A stretch of 32,750 bases of DNA from Candidatus Poribacteria bacterium (GCA_028820635.1 JAPPIG010000024.1:1-32750); one strand, 5' to 3'; positions 15,998-25,177 are shown, counted from the stretch's first letter. The notes: a model not told the origin generated them from the sequence alone. Made by a program: numbers and translations.

Positions 15998-16496
15998 TGA
16001 TGTGTCTCCTTATATTCCCGCCAATAGGTTTTTGCGGTTTCAATATCCCTTGTTGTGATTTCTTATCTCCACCACAAAGCAAAAGGACGAGTGTATTTTT
16101 AATTTGACCAAAATAGACGCGATATCCTGGTCCAAAGTGGAGACGCAATTCAAAAACACCTCCACCGACAGATTGGCAATCACCCAAATTGCCATCTTCA
16201 AGCCTCGCAAGTCGTTTGTCAATTCTCTGTTGCGTATTTTTATCTCGAATGGATTCAAACCATTCCGTGAAAGGTTGCCTGCCGTTTTGGGAACGGTAAT
16301 ATTGTATTTCTATTGGTTGTCTGTTCCTATTGGCAATCGTTCTATACCCGCTATGTAATGAAAAATAAACAGTCCATTGAACAATAATTGTACTGGATTT
16401 TCTATGAAAAACGCAAGGTCTATTTGCAATTTCGGAATTGCTCAGAGTCATTAAACTCACGTTCTCATAAAAATATCCTCTAATTGCAGTTGACAT
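15994..16496 (-). pseudogene. HigB/RelE-like toxin gene with a frameshift
   Basis: The recognisable domain runs from about 16313: IEIQYYRSQNGRQPFTEWFE, LARLEDGNLGDCQSVGGGVF, ELRLHFGPGYRVYFGQ and LVLLLCGGDKK, a complete RelE-superfamily addiction killer up to GGDK. The continuous frame then goes off-family and ends at 15960. A -1 shift near 16058-16067 restores the canonical tail RDIETAKTYWREYKETHQ, whose stop overlaps the antitoxin ATG by four bases. The family start is also lost: the codon where M is expected (16313) is ATA, and the nearest in-frame ATGs are at 16451 and 16496. A dead toxin is most likely; recoding or a sequencing error are alternatives. Confidence 0.7.
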
Positions 16497-16518
16497 GCTG
16501 CTTGTTTTTCTATAAAAT
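16490..16518 (+). promoter_or_regulatory. Putative promoter of acs
   Basis: TTGACA (16490-16495) and TAAAAT (16513-16518) have a 17-base spacer. Transcription would begin about 60 bases before the acs ATG at 16588. Confidence 0.6.
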
Positions 16519-16587
16519 ATGTCCTATACAACTTGTAGAAGCGTTTTGAGAACCGCAGATTGATTTTAGAGGAGATGAAAATATAAA

Positions 16588-18531
16588 ATGGCTAACAATA
16601 TTTTTCCACCAGCGGAGACTGCCTATCCAATTGGTGACGCTCACGTCAGCAGTTTAGAAGCGTATCAGGCACGATACGCTGAATCAATTGAAGACCCAGA
16701 AAGTTTTTGGGCAACAATTGCTGAGCGGTTGACGTGGTATCAAAAATGGGGGACGGTTCGGGATTACGACTTTGTCAAAGCACAGATAAAATGGTTTGAA
16801 GGCGGCACACTAAACGCATGTTACAACTGTCTTGATCGGCACGTGGAAGCAGGGCACGGCGATGAAACAGCAGTTATCTGGGAAGGTAATGATCCTTCCG
16901 AAGACAAGACATTTAGTTTTAGTGAACTGCTTGCAGAGGTCAAAAAGTTCGCTAACGTCCTGAAAGTACAAGGTGTTGATAAAGGCGATCGCGTCTGTAT
17001 TTATCTACAAATGGTGCCAGAATTGGCAATTGCAATGTTGGCATGTGCCAGGATTGGTGCGGTTCATTCCATCGTTTTCGGTGCGTTTTCAGCCGAATCA
17101 TTACGAGATCGGATTAACGATTCTGCATGCAAACTTTTGATAACGCAAGACACAGCAATGCGTGGTACCAGAAGCGACATTCCAATGAAAGCAAACGCCG
17201 ATGCTGCAGTTGCAGATTGCCCATCTATTGAAAAGGTTGTTGTTGTGAAACGCACTGGTGATGCGGTTGACTTTGACGCATCCCGCGATGTTTGGTGGCA
17301 CGAAGCAATGGCAAGCGCGGATTCCGAATGTGAACCTGAAGTGATGAATGCTGAAGATCCGCTTTTTATACTCTATACATCTGGATCAACAGGAAAACCG
17401 AAAGGTGTTTTACATACCACAGGTGGCTATCTGGTGTATACATCCTATACACACCAGCAGATTTTCGACTATCACGAAGGTGATGTGTATTGGTGCACCG
17501 CTGATATAGGTTGGATTACCGGACATTCTTATATTATCTACGGCCCACTCGCTAATCGGGCAATTACCGTTATGTTTGAAGGTGTCCCGAACTATCCAGA
17601 TTTTGGACGATTTTGGCAAGTCGTTGAGAAACATAAAATTAATCTCTTCTATACCGCACCTACAGCCTTGCGTGCCTTGATGAAGGAAGGGGATACATGG
17701 GTAGAAAAATATGATAGGTCTACACTTCGGTTGCTTGGGACAGTCGGTGAACCGATTAAAGAACCGGAATGGTTGTGGTATTACAATATTGTTGGCGACA
17801 AACGGTGCCCGATTGTTGATACATGGTGGCAGACCGAAACAGGTGGAATCCTAATTACACCGTTACCCGCGGTGACTCCGCTGAAACCTGGTTCTGCAAC
17901 GTTCCCATTCTTCGGTATTGAACCTGTGATTTTAGATGAAGAAGGAAACGAAGTGGAAGGTAATCCAGCGACCGGTTATCTCTGCATTAAAACTGCTTGG
18001 CCCGGCATCATGCGGACAGTGTATGGCGACCATGAACGTTTCATTGATGTCTATTTTAGTAGGTTCCCCGGATATTACATGACAGGCGATGGCGTGCTGC
18101 GTGATGAAGATGGATATTACTGGATTACTGGGCGTGTAGATGATGTGTTGAATGTCTCTGGACATAGATTGGGAACCGCTGAGGTTGAAGGTGCTATCGG
18201 ACAACATGATGCTGTTGCGGAAGCCGCTGTCGTTGGATACACACACGACATCAAGGGGCAGGGAATCTATGCGTATGTAACACTCATGACGGGTGAATCA
18301 GCATCAGATGACGTGGCAACAGGTATCAAACAAGCAGTGCGACAACATATTGGTCCCATCGCTACACCGGATAAGATTCAGTTTACACCTGCTTTGCCGA
18401 AAACCCGATCCGGTAAAATCATGCGGCGCATTCTCCGTAAAATAGCAGAAGGTGATATATCTGATCTCGGTGATACTTCAACGCTTGCTGATCCGACGGT
18501 CGTTGACGCATTGGTTGAAGGCAGACAATAA
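16588..18531 (+). CDS. acs: Acetyl-CoA synthetase
   Basis: The 647-residue AMP-forming enzyme carries the acyl-adenylate core [18 protein letters not shown], the WWQTETGG motif, [36 protein letters not shown] and the C-terminal [11 protein letters not shown]610 in SGK is the catalytic lysine that is reversibly acetylated in this family. It activates acetate to acetyl-CoA with ATP in the cytoplasm. Length matches Acs of other bacteria. The ATG is preceded by AGAGGAGATG, and a good promoter lies 70-98 bases upstream. Confidence 0.96.
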   Translation: MANNIFPPAETAYPIGDAHVSSLEAYQARYAESIEDPESFWATIAERLTWYQKWGTVRDYDFVKAQIKWFEGGTLNACYNCLDRHVEAGHGDETAVIWEGNDPSEDKTFSFSELLAEVKKFANVLKVQGVDKGDRVCIYLQMVPELAIAMLACARIGAVHSIVFGAFSAESLRDRINDSACKLLITQDTAMRGTRSDIPMKANADAAVADCPSIEKVVVVKRTGDAVDFDASRDVWWHEAMASADSECEPEVMNAEDPLFILYTSGSTGKPKGVLHTTGGYLVYTSYTHQQIFDYHEGDVYWCTADIGWITGHSYIIYGPLANRAITVMFEGVPNYPDFGRFWQVVEKHKINLFYTAPTALRALMKEGDTWVEKYDRSTLRLLGTVGEPIKEPEWLWYYNIVGDKRCPIVDTWWQTETGGILITPLPAVTPLKPGSATFPFFGIEPVILDEEGNEVEGNPATGYLCIKTAWPGIMRTVYGDHERFIDVYFSRFPGYYMTGDGVLRDEDGYYWITGRVDDVLNVSGHRLGTAEVEGAIGQHDAVAEAAVVGYTHDIKGQGIYAYVTLMTGESASDDVATGIKQAVRQHIGPIATPDKIQFTPALPKTRSGKIMRRILRKIAEGDISDLGDTSTLADPTVVDALVEGRQ

Positions 18532-18568
18532 AATTGATATATCGTCCGAATGTGAGTTAATTTCATAA

Positions 18569-18590
18569 GGGCAGGTCTGTGTGCCTGCCC
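18569..18590 (+). terminator. GGGCAGG/CCTGCCC hairpin after acs
   Basis: A perfect 7-bp stem with an 8-base loop lies 38 bases downstream of the acs stop. There is no long T-run after it, so it may be an attenuator or mRNA-stabilising hairpin, not a strong terminator. Confidence 0.4.
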
Positions 18591-18613
18591 AATTGCATGA
18601 ATCAGGAGCACTT

Positions 18614-19108
18614 GTGGCATCAGCACAGAAAATTGTAGATGCATTGAAAAAACATAATATTACCCATGCTGTTGGTGTGCCAGACAATGGCAGCGCGCGA
18701 ATTTACGAACTTTTGCGTGAAGAACCGAAAATTGAGGTCATCACAGTAACCCGCGAAGGTGAGGCATTCGCTATTGCGGCGGGGTTGTATGTCGGTGGCA
18801 AGAAACCTGTGATTATCATACAAAATACGGGTTTCTTGGAATCCGGCGATGCTATCCGTGGCACTGTTATAAATATGCAAGTGCCTGTTGTCGTATTCAT
18901 CGGCTATCGAGGGTATCACAACCGCGACGCTGACGGAAAGTGGGTTGACTCTGTTGCTGCCTTCCTTGAACCGACACTCAAAGCGTGGGACTTACCGTAT
19001 CATAAGTTAGAAACAGATGCTGATATTGACAGCATAGATTGGGCTTATGGCAAGTCTGCGGAAACTTCTTTGCCTGCAGCGGTGCTACTCATAGGACATG
19101 CGAAATAA
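18614..19108 (+). CDS. TPP-binding decarboxylase subunit (sulfopyruvate/phosphonopyruvate decarboxylase alpha-like)
   Basis: The 164-residue product is an isolated N-terminal (PYR) thiamine-pyrophosphate domain: HNITHAVGVPDNGSARIYEL, TREGEAFAIAAGLYVGGKKP with the cofactor-activating glutamate, and IQNTGFLESGDAIRGTVINM. It resembles ComD, the alpha subunit of sulfopyruvate decarboxylase, and the front half of phosphonopyruvate decarboxylase. These need a PP-domain partner to bind TPP fully, and none is encoded next to it. I chose GTG at 18614, which has AGGAG five bases upstream; an in-frame GTG at 18581 lies within the preceding hairpin. The substrate is therefore not assignable. Confidence 0.78.
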   Translation: MASAQKIVDALKKHNITHAVGVPDNGSARIYELLREEPKIEVITVTREGEAFAIAAGLYVGGKKPVIIIQNTGFLESGDAIRGTVINMQVPVVVFIGYRGYHNRDADGKWVDSVAAFLEPTLKAWDLPYHKLETDADIDSIDWAYGKSAETSLPAAVLLIGHAK

Positions 19109-19175
19109 CAACAAAGGATCGGCATAACAAATACTGTGAATTTATCAAACTGAAAACGCAACTGGAGCAAATTAA

Positions 19176-20378
19176 ATGTTAAGTGTTGAAGTAGCACGGC
19201 AACAGATGTTAGAGACAATTCCTGTTTTGCCAACAGAAAAGCGGGGAATTCTCGGCTGTGCAGGTTATGTTCTTGCAGAAGCATTGCATGCAACTGAAAA
19301 TATCCCACCTTTTGACAATTCTGCGATGGATGGTTTTGCAGTGCGTTCAATAGACGTGAAGGGAGCATCCAAAGAGAATCCTGCTGTGCTTTCAGTTGTT
19401 GAAACTATTGCTGCAGGATATGCCCCTGAAAAACATGTTTCAAGTAGACAAGCAGCACGGATTATGACTGGTGCAATGATGCCTGATGGGGCAGATGCTG
19501 TTGTCATGCAAGAGGTAACTGAACTTGTCGGTGATAAGGTCAAAATCTTTGAAAGCGTTGAGGAAAATGAAAATGTCCGTTTTACCAGTGAAAGTGTTAA
19601 GCAAGGCGATTGTGTGATGTCTCCCGGAAAGGTGCTACGTCCTCCGGAAGTATCAATGCTTGCTTCGCTTAATTGTGCTGAAGTGACAGTATATCAAAAA
19701 CCAACAGTTGCTGTTGTCTCTACAGGTGATGAACTTACGCCACTCGGTGAACCGCTGATGCCGGGAAAAATTCGGGATAGCAATCGATACGGTATGTATG
19801 CACAAGTTCAGAACGCTGGCGGTATTCCCATTGATATGGGCATTGCTCCTGACGATGCGGCTGAAACGGAGCGTATCTTTCGTGAATCCCTTGCGAAAGC
19901 AGATGCGCTTATCACAAGTGGCGGCGTTTCGGTCGGAGAACATGATATAGTGAAAAATGTCCTGACGAAATTGGGGAAGATGAATTTTTGGCGTGTTGCA
20001 ATGAAACCCGGCAAACCACAGGCTTACGGCATTATAGACGGAAAACCGATTTTTGGATTACCGGGTAATCCTGTGTCTTCACTTGTTGTATTTGAGCTTT
20101 TTGTACGTCCTGCGCTTCTGAAAATGGCAGGCCACACCGATCTACTACGTCCAACCTTTAAAGCCGTTTTGGCGACAGATGTTACAAACAAAGATGGACG
20201 CGTGAATTACATGCGTGCGATTCTTACAGAACAAGATGGCCAATACATAGCCAAAACAACCGGACCGCAAGGCTCTGGTATCCTTCACTCCCTTGTATTG
20301 GCGAATGGATTGATCATTATTCCGTCTGGTGCGACCTTACATGCAGGAGAAACAGTTGATGCCCAGTTTCTCACCTGA
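19176..20378 (+). CDS. moeA: Molybdopterin molybdenumtransferase
   Basis: The 400-residue protein has the full MoeA domain order: PPFDNSAMDGFAVRS, RIMTGAMMPDGADAVVMQEV, then the MoCF-binding core VSTGDEL, IRDSNRYG, SGGVSVGEHD and GLPGNPVSS, and a C-terminal beta-barrel. MoeA inserts molybdate into adenylylated molybdopterin. GGAG lies nine bases before the ATG. Other molybdenum-cofactor genes are not adjacent, and its neighbours (TPP protein, amidohydrolase) do not explain its placement. Length is typical. Confidence 0.94.
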   Translation: MLSVEVARQQMLETIPVLPTEKRGILGCAGYVLAEALHATENIPPFDNSAMDGFAVRSIDVKGASKENPAVLSVVETIAAGYAPEKHVSSRQAARIMTGAMMPDGADAVVMQEVTELVGDKVKIFESVEENENVRFTSESVKQGDCVMSPGKVLRPPEVSMLASLNCAEVTVYQKPTVAVVSTGDELTPLGEPLMPGKIRDSNRYGMYAQVQNAGGIPIDMGIAPDDAAETERIFRESLAKADALITSGGVSVGEHDIVKNVLTKLGKMNFWRVAMKPGKPQAYGIIDGKPIFGLPGNPVSSLVVFELFVRPALLKMAGHTDLLRPTFKAVLATDVTNKDGRVNYMRAILTEQDGQYIAKTTGPQGSGILHSLVLANGLIIIPSGATLHAGETVDAQFLT

Positions 20379-20395
20379 TAGAGCAAAGGTTTACA

Positions 20396-21244
20396 ATGAT
20401 TATAGATACTCATGTTCATGTCTGGGAAATTGACCCACCGAAATATCCTGTCGGTCCAACGGCTCCGGGTTGGAATTCCTATCCCGATGAACCTGGAACT
20501 GCTGATGAACTTTTGGCAGAGATGGACATGCATGAGGTTGATTGGACTGTGTTGGTGCAAACGAGTTGGTCAACATGGGATAACGGCTACATCGCTGATT
20601 CGGTGGCGCGCTTTCCAAATCGATTTATAGGACACGGTTTGATTGATCCACAAGACCCGGAGAATGCAGAGTTGGTGCGTTATTGGATCAAAGAACGGGG
20701 ATTGGTCGGGTTTCGATTTCATCCGATGTACTACCCAGATGAGAAAATTCTTCTGACCCGACAAAACATAGCAATGTGGGAAGAAATCGCAGCGGTTGAT
20801 GCAATTATACAATTTCATCTACGTGCAGAGTTTGCCGATCAAGTTGCCACTATTGCCCGACAGTATCCAGACCTTAAACTTATTCTTGACCACATGGGAT
20901 ACCCTCAGGTGAACACCGATGAATCCGAGTTTCAACTGATCGTAGACCTTGCTGAATTTGACAACATATATTTGAAACTTTCAGATGTAGCAGGTCGCTC
21001 TCATCAAGATTTTCCTTACGTAGATGTTCATCCATTCATAGAAAGACTGCTATCTGCTTTCGGTTCAGAACGAACGGTTTGGGGCACAGGATACCCCGGG
21101 CATCACAGAGAAAAACATAACTGGCCTACGTTGGATCAGGAACTACGCCTTATTCGTGAAGGTTTGCCTTTCTTGACGGATATGGATAAACAAAATATTC
21201 TCGGAACTACAGCCACGAAAATATGGAATCTTTCAGGTCAATAG
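20396..21244 (+). CDS. Amidohydrolase-family TIM-barrel metal-dependent hydrolase
   Basis: The 282-residue protein begins MIIDTHVHVWEIDPPKYP, the metal-binding HxH of the amidohydrolase-2 class. It continues with GLVGFRFHPMYY, AIIQFHLRAEF, LILDHMGYP and TVWGTGYPGHH. In this class (ACMSD-like and dicarboxylic lactone hydrolases) the usual late aspartate lies in a GTDYP motif. Here the corresponding position reads GTGYP, so that metal ligand may be changed. It starts 17 bases after moeA. The true substrate is unknown. Confidence 0.82.
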   Translation: MIIDTHVHVWEIDPPKYPVGPTAPGWNSYPDEPGTADELLAEMDMHEVDWTVLVQTSWSTWDNGYIADSVARFPNRFIGHGLIDPQDPENAELVRYWIKERGLVGFRFHPMYYPDEKILLTRQNIAMWEEIAAVDAIIQFHLRAEFADQVATIARQYPDLKLILDHMGYPQVNTDESEFQLIVDLAEFDNIYLKLSDVAGRSHQDFPYVDVHPFIERLLSAFGSERTVWGTGYPGHHREKHNWPTLDQELRLIREGLPFLTDMDKQNILGTTATKIWNLSGQ

Positions 21245-21266
21245 TGCTATAAATAAGTCCGCCAAT

Positions 21267-22028
21267 ATGATGGTTTTTCACTATGGAACAATAGAAACAG
21301 ATTGGGGACGAATGACTTACACCGATTCAGGTGGATCAGGTCATTCTTTATTATTCCTACACGGTACTGGTTGTGATTCATCGGATTGGAAATCGATAAT
21401 TGAACAACTACCTCGCCATCAACGTTATATAACGCTTGATTTTCGTGGACACGGACAGAGTAGTGTACCCACCGAACCGTTTACATTAGCGAACCTTGCT
21501 GATGATGTTCTACACCTTGTAAACGCAATTGGAATTCAGGAGGTAATACTCGTTGGGCATAGCCTTGGCGGTATGGTTGCAATGGAAGCCGCCAAACATT
21601 TACCTTGTATTGTAGGACTTGTTTTGCTTGAGGGATGGACGAGTCTTTCATCGGCAGGAAGTGCTTTTGACACAGGCAGGTTTTACGGTTCACTGTCTCA
21701 AACAGAAATTACGAAGATTCAGCGGAAAGCTGAAGAGACGCGAAACCGTTTTAAACCGAATGTCTGGGAAAGTTTTTGGACATCTGTCAAAGAATTTGAT
21801 GCTTACACATATCTTGAACAGGCAGGTATTCCTATCTTTGAGGTATTTGGCGAAATGGGTAGGAACGAATTAACTGAGCGGAAGTTGCACATCCCACCTA
21901 ATCCCAATATTCAGGTGATATGGGTACCTAATGCAGGGCATTATTTGCCACAGGAATGTCCAGAAATAGTTGTGGAAATTTGCATTAATTTTGTGGAAAC
22001 ATCTTCTAATACCATTTCCAATATATAA
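21267..22028 (+). CDS. Alpha/beta hydrolase
   Basis: The 253-residue product has the alpha/beta-hydrolase layout: LLFLHGTGCDSSDW with the oxyanion HG, ITLDFRGHGQSS, the nucleophile elbow GHSLGG with its serine, and the catalytic histidine in VPNAGHYLPQE. The acidic residue probably lies in IPIFEVFGEMGRNE, where a glutamate stands in the place often held by aspartate. It is probably cytoplasmic; there is no signal peptide. Two tandem ATGs (21267, 21270) are possible starts, and the Shine-Dalgarno is weak. It follows the amidohydrolase by 22 bases, and the two may act in one degradative pathway. Confidence 0.85.
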   Translation: MMVFHYGTIETDWGRMTYTDSGGSGHSLLFLHGTGCDSSDWKSIIEQLPRHQRYITLDFRGHGQSSVPTEPFTLANLADDVLHLVNAIGIQEVILVGHSLGGMVAMEAAKHLPCIVGLVLLEGWTSLSSAGSAFDTGRFYGSLSQTEITKIQRKAEETRNRFKPNVWESFWTSVKEFDAYTYLEQAGIPIFEVFGEMGRNELTERKLHIPPNPNIQVIWVPNAGHYLPQECPEIVVEICINFVETSSNTISNI

Positions 22029-22049
22029 TGTGTCATCTGCGGGCATATC

Positions 22050-22220
22050 TTGTAGGAGCAACCTCGAATCAACGTCAAATGAACTTTTGGCATTTGTCCA
22101 AATCAACACCGAATACGCCAAATCAACAGTATGAATCATGGCGAATGCCATACGCGCATTCGTCTTTAGGCATTCCCCGTATGGTATTCGGTGGGTCGCG
22201 ACCAGGAGGTTGCTCCTACA
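22050..22220. repeat. 171-bp composite element with perfect 15-bp terminal inverted repeats
   Basis: TGTAGGAGCAACCTC (22051-22065) and GAGGTTGCTCCTACA (22206-22220) are exact inverted copies. Between them are several AATCAAC modules and both palindromic cores, CAAATGAACTTTTGGCATTTG and GAATGCC...GCATTCG. It occupies the space between convergent genes. Confidence 0.7.
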
Positions 22221-22288
22221 GAAGAGGGTGTTGCATTCGACAACCGATTTATGAAATAATGTCCTATCATTAGTTAGAAATGGTTTTA

Positions 22289-23122
22289 CTATTCTTCAGG
22301 AATTTCAACCGGCAAATCCAGCCGGTCTCCCCATTCTTTCCATGACCCAATGTAGTTGCTTACTTTTGGATAACCGATAAGCCGCAACGCCAAATAGGTT
22401 TGGGAAGAACGGTATCCACCCTGTCAGTAGCACATTACCTGCTTCTCTGGTGTGATGCCTACTGTTTCATACATTTGCCGAAGTTCATCAGCAGATTTGA
22501 ATGCACCCGTTTCATCAAGATTATTGAGCCACTCTATATGTATAGAACCGGGGATTGCGCCAGCACGTTCAGCACGAGCAACTCTACCGTAGTGTTCATC
22601 ATCTGTACGGGTATCTAAGGGAACGAAATCGTCTTGATTTAGCGAGGCATGAATCACATCCGCATCCATGTGTATATTATGTTTTGCTTCTATCGGAAAG
22701 TGTGGCATTTCAGGAGGTTCAACCCCTTCAGTGCTGACTGCTCCGTCTGCTGCTACCCAGGCCTTGAAACCACCATCAAGTAAACGGGTATCAGAATGCC
22801 CTAAATACTCGCAAAACCACAAACCGCGAGATGCTTTCGTCCCTGAAATGTTTTCATACCATATAATTGTTTTCGTATGGTCAAGCCCACGTTGTTGAAA
22901 CAGGTAGGCAATCATCCACATAAAAGCATCAAATGTCTCTTTGCGGGTGTTGATGAGACTCAACCCAAAAAGATCGAGATGAAGCGCGCCCGGAATATGT
23001 CCGCTTAGATATTCATGTGTCGGACGCGTATCAACGATACAAAACGATTCATCATTAAGATTGTCTTTCAATTCCTCAGCTGAAATTACAAGTTGAGGAT
23101 TCACGTAACCTTTGGACGCCAT
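22289..23122 (-). CDS. Tandem-domain rhodanese with in-frame UGA at the catalytic cysteine (probable selenoprotein)
   Basis: With the UGA read through, the product is 277 residues, the usual length of thiosulfate/mercaptopyruvate sulfurtransferases. The N-terminal domain ([20 protein letters not shown]) is a non-catalytic rhodanese domain, with glutamate in [13 protein letters not shown] where the active-site cysteine would lie. The C-terminal domain has [13 protein letters not shown] and [11 protein letters not shown], and reaches VMCY at 22427-22438. The next codon is TGA (22424-22426, codon 233), then [20 protein letters not shown] and a GSWKEWG ending at TAG (22289-22291). The family active loop is YCxGGxR, so UGA replaces the nucleophilic cysteine exactly. 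The ATG at 23122 follows the MATE stop by two bases; a TTG at 23128 is also possible. Selenocysteine is inferred; a nonsense mutation is the alternative. Confidence 0.8.
22368..22417 (-). other. Candidate SECIS-like stem-loop after the rhodanese UGA
   Basis: In the mRNA, GGAUACCG (10-17 bases counting U of UGA as 1) can pair with CGGUUAUCC (51-59), leaving one bulged U. Inside, CCAAA (24-28) pairs with UUUGG (33-37) around a CCUA loop. The position fits a bacterial SECIS, but the small loop lacks the G expected at its start. The pairing was found by eye and was not folded by program. Confidence 0.35.
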
Positions 23123-23124
23123 TT

Positions 23125-24513
23125 TCAAACTGCCTTTCTGGTAGGATTTTCACTACCATTTTTTATAATTTTTATTGTTTTCCATCTTCCTGTGCGATAC
23201 CAAAGCCACATGGCGGCACCTTGCACCACATTTGAAAGCGCAATTCCGATCCAAACCCCTTTCAATCCGATAAAATGTGACAATAGCATAACAAGCCCTA
23301 AACCAACTCCCATCTGAGCAGCGAGGGTAATAATCATCGGAGAAAAAGTATCACCCGCACCGTTAAGTGCCTTGCCTAAAACTAAAGAAAATGCTATAAA
23401 TCCAAATGTGAGCGATAGGTACTGGAGGTAAACTGATCCGATTTTTATGACTTCTGAGTCATTGCTAAAAATCTGAATAAACATCTGCGGAAAAACGAGA
23501 AAAAGCACACCAATTCCTGCCATAACCGTTGTGCCTAAGATATTTCCCATCCGAGCTGATTCTTCTGCTCGTTCTAATTGGTTCGCTCCTAAATTTTGTC
23601 CGACTACAGGTGCAACGGCGTTAGCAATTCCGAAGCCAGGATTCATTACGAGTATTCGGAGGCGCATGCAAATCGTATACGCAGCAACTGCATATTTGCC
23701 GTAAGGACCTATGACCCATAGGAAACCGAGCCGGGATAAATGTCGCCAGAATCCTTGCATAGAACTATAAATGCCTAACCTTAAAATGTCAAGCATTTCT
23801 ACAAGATCAGCGCGAAGCCGGACATGTCGTAGCGAAATTGGGGCGCGTCCACTGAAACAGAGAAATAGTAGAATAATAACACCGATGCCCCTACCAATGA
23901 GTGTAGCGTAAGCTGAACCTGCTACGCCTAATTTCGGGAATTTCCAAAGTCCAAAAATCAACAGTGGATCAAGTGTAATGTTAATCAATGTGGATAGAAT
24001 TAGCACAATCATGGGCGTAACTGCATCTCCGCCTGCGCGAAAAATAGAACCAAGTGTCATTGACAAAAACATCGTACTGATACCAACAAGAATTATATGC
24101 ATGTAAGTTGTGCCGAGTTGTATCACCTCTGGATCTGTTGTTCGGACTGCACGTAAACCAAATTCTGCTAACGGGTAACCTACAATACCGATACCGATGG
24201 CAAAGAAAAAGGCTAATAGAATTGCCTGCATCGCTACGTGTCCCGCTTGCGCGTGATTTCTTGCACCGAGGTATTGTGCTACCATAATCCCAGCACCCGT
24301 TGAAATACCGAGAGAGAACACTGCAATTAACCGAAGCAAATTGCCACTTATCCCAACGGCAGCGATTGCAGCAGGTCCTAATCTGCCAACGAAAATCATA
24401 TCAACAATATTGAATGCGTCTTGTAGGATATAGCCGAACGTTATCGGCACTGCAAGTTGCAATAGGTGGCGTAGCAGACTACCTTGAGTCAAATCACCTC
24501 TTGTTTTATTCAT
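23125..24513 (-). CDS. MATE family multidrug/Na+-driven efflux transporter
   Basis: The 462-residue protein has about twelve membrane helices in two similar halves, typical for MATE. The opening LLRHLLQLAVPITFGYILQD followed by FNIVDMIFVGRLG is a family hallmark, and the second half starts at about LRLGIYSSMQGFWRHLSRLG. It exports organic cations or drugs in exchange for Na+ or H+; the natural substrate is unknown. Its stop is two bases before the rhodanese ATG, so the two are probably one transcript. The start ATG at 24513 has no strong Shine-Dalgarno. Confidence 0.92.
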   Translation of the reverse strand: MNKTRGDLTQGSLLRHLLQLAVPITFGYILQDAFNIVDMIFVGRLGPAAIAAVGISGNLLRLIAVFSLGISTGAGIMVAQYLGARNHAQAGHVAMQAILLAFFFAIGIGIVGYPLAEFGLRAVRTTDPEVIQLGTTYMHIILVGISTMFLSMTLGSIFRAGGDAVTPMIVLILSTLINITLDPLLIFGLWKFPKLGVAGSAYATLIGRGIGVIILLFLCFSGRAPISLRHVRLRADLVEMLDILRLGIYSSMQGFWRHLSRLGFLWVIGPYGKYAVAAYTICMRLRILVMNPGFGIANAVAPVVGQNLGANQLERAEESARMGNILGTTVMAGIGVLFLVFPQMFIQIFSNDSEVIKIGSVYLQYLSLTFGFIAFSLVLGKALNGAGDTFSPMIITLAAQMGVGLGLVMLLSHFIGLKGVWIGIALSNVVQGAAMWLWYRTGRWKTIKIIKNGSENPTRKAV

Positions 24514-24602
24514 TCATATCCTTACTGCTATGTTGTATAGACAATTTCCTTGCCATCCCAATTTTATCCTAATACCATTCTAAATAACTATTTAGCATCA
24601 TT

Positions 24603-25047
24603 TCGTAGGTCCGAATCAACGCAGCATGCACTGTTGGCATGCTGCGGGTAGAGCGAAGCGAAACCCATAGGCATCAATTTAGTGAGTGACGTTTGTGCAT
24701 CTGATACACCTTTCGCCCCTCTGGGGCTTGCTATTGAGCGGATCAACATTGACTATACACCTTTCGCCTCTCCGAGGCTTTAGCCAACCACCTCTTAGCA
24801 CCAGCGGTGCGGAATGTGTATAGAAACCATATCACCCCAAAACCAAAGCACCAGCGGTGCGAAAGGTGTGTGGCTAAAATCGGGGTTAGAAAGCCCTCCA
24901 ACAAGAGGTAATTTCCTTAAATTGACTCCTATGGGTAGAGCGAAGCGAAACCTGACAAATGTCAAAAAGCGCATTTGGCATTGATTTGGACACGTATGAT
25001 TTTAGATAGAGTTTTCATGTCGGGTGTCGCAAGCTCTACCCGACTTA
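24603..25047. repeat. Composite repeat block upstream of the M55 gene
   Basis: The 664-base gap 24514-25177 has no gene. An outer pair runs from GTAGGTCCGAATCAACGC (from 24606) with the module GGGTAGAGCGAAGCGAAA to GAGCTCTACCC-type sequence near 25040. It is interrupted at 24673-24906 by a second repeat with hairpins CCCCTCTGGGGC, CCTCTCCGAGGC and GCACCAGCGGTGC (twice), whose ends ACACCTTTCGC and GCGAAAGGTGT are inverted. The same multi-hairpin repeat recurs at 31616-31884. Confidence 0.65.
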
Positions 25048-25177
25048 CAGTTTATTATGACAATTTGTCAATTAGAAATGAAATAAGTTACTGATCCATT
25101 TTACGCTTGAATTTAAAGTGCGACTGATTTATACTCAAACTAAAACACAAAATCATCAATAAGAAAGGAGTAGAATA

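Noticed and set aside
22028..22273. 81-residue plus-strand open frame after the alpha/beta hydrolase
   Set aside because: It is translation of the composite repeat at 22050-22220.
22424..23128. Rhodanese as a 234-residue protein ending at the TGA
   Set aside because: It would stop just before the active-site loop, and the same frame continues with 44 conserved family residues, so the longer reading is better supported.
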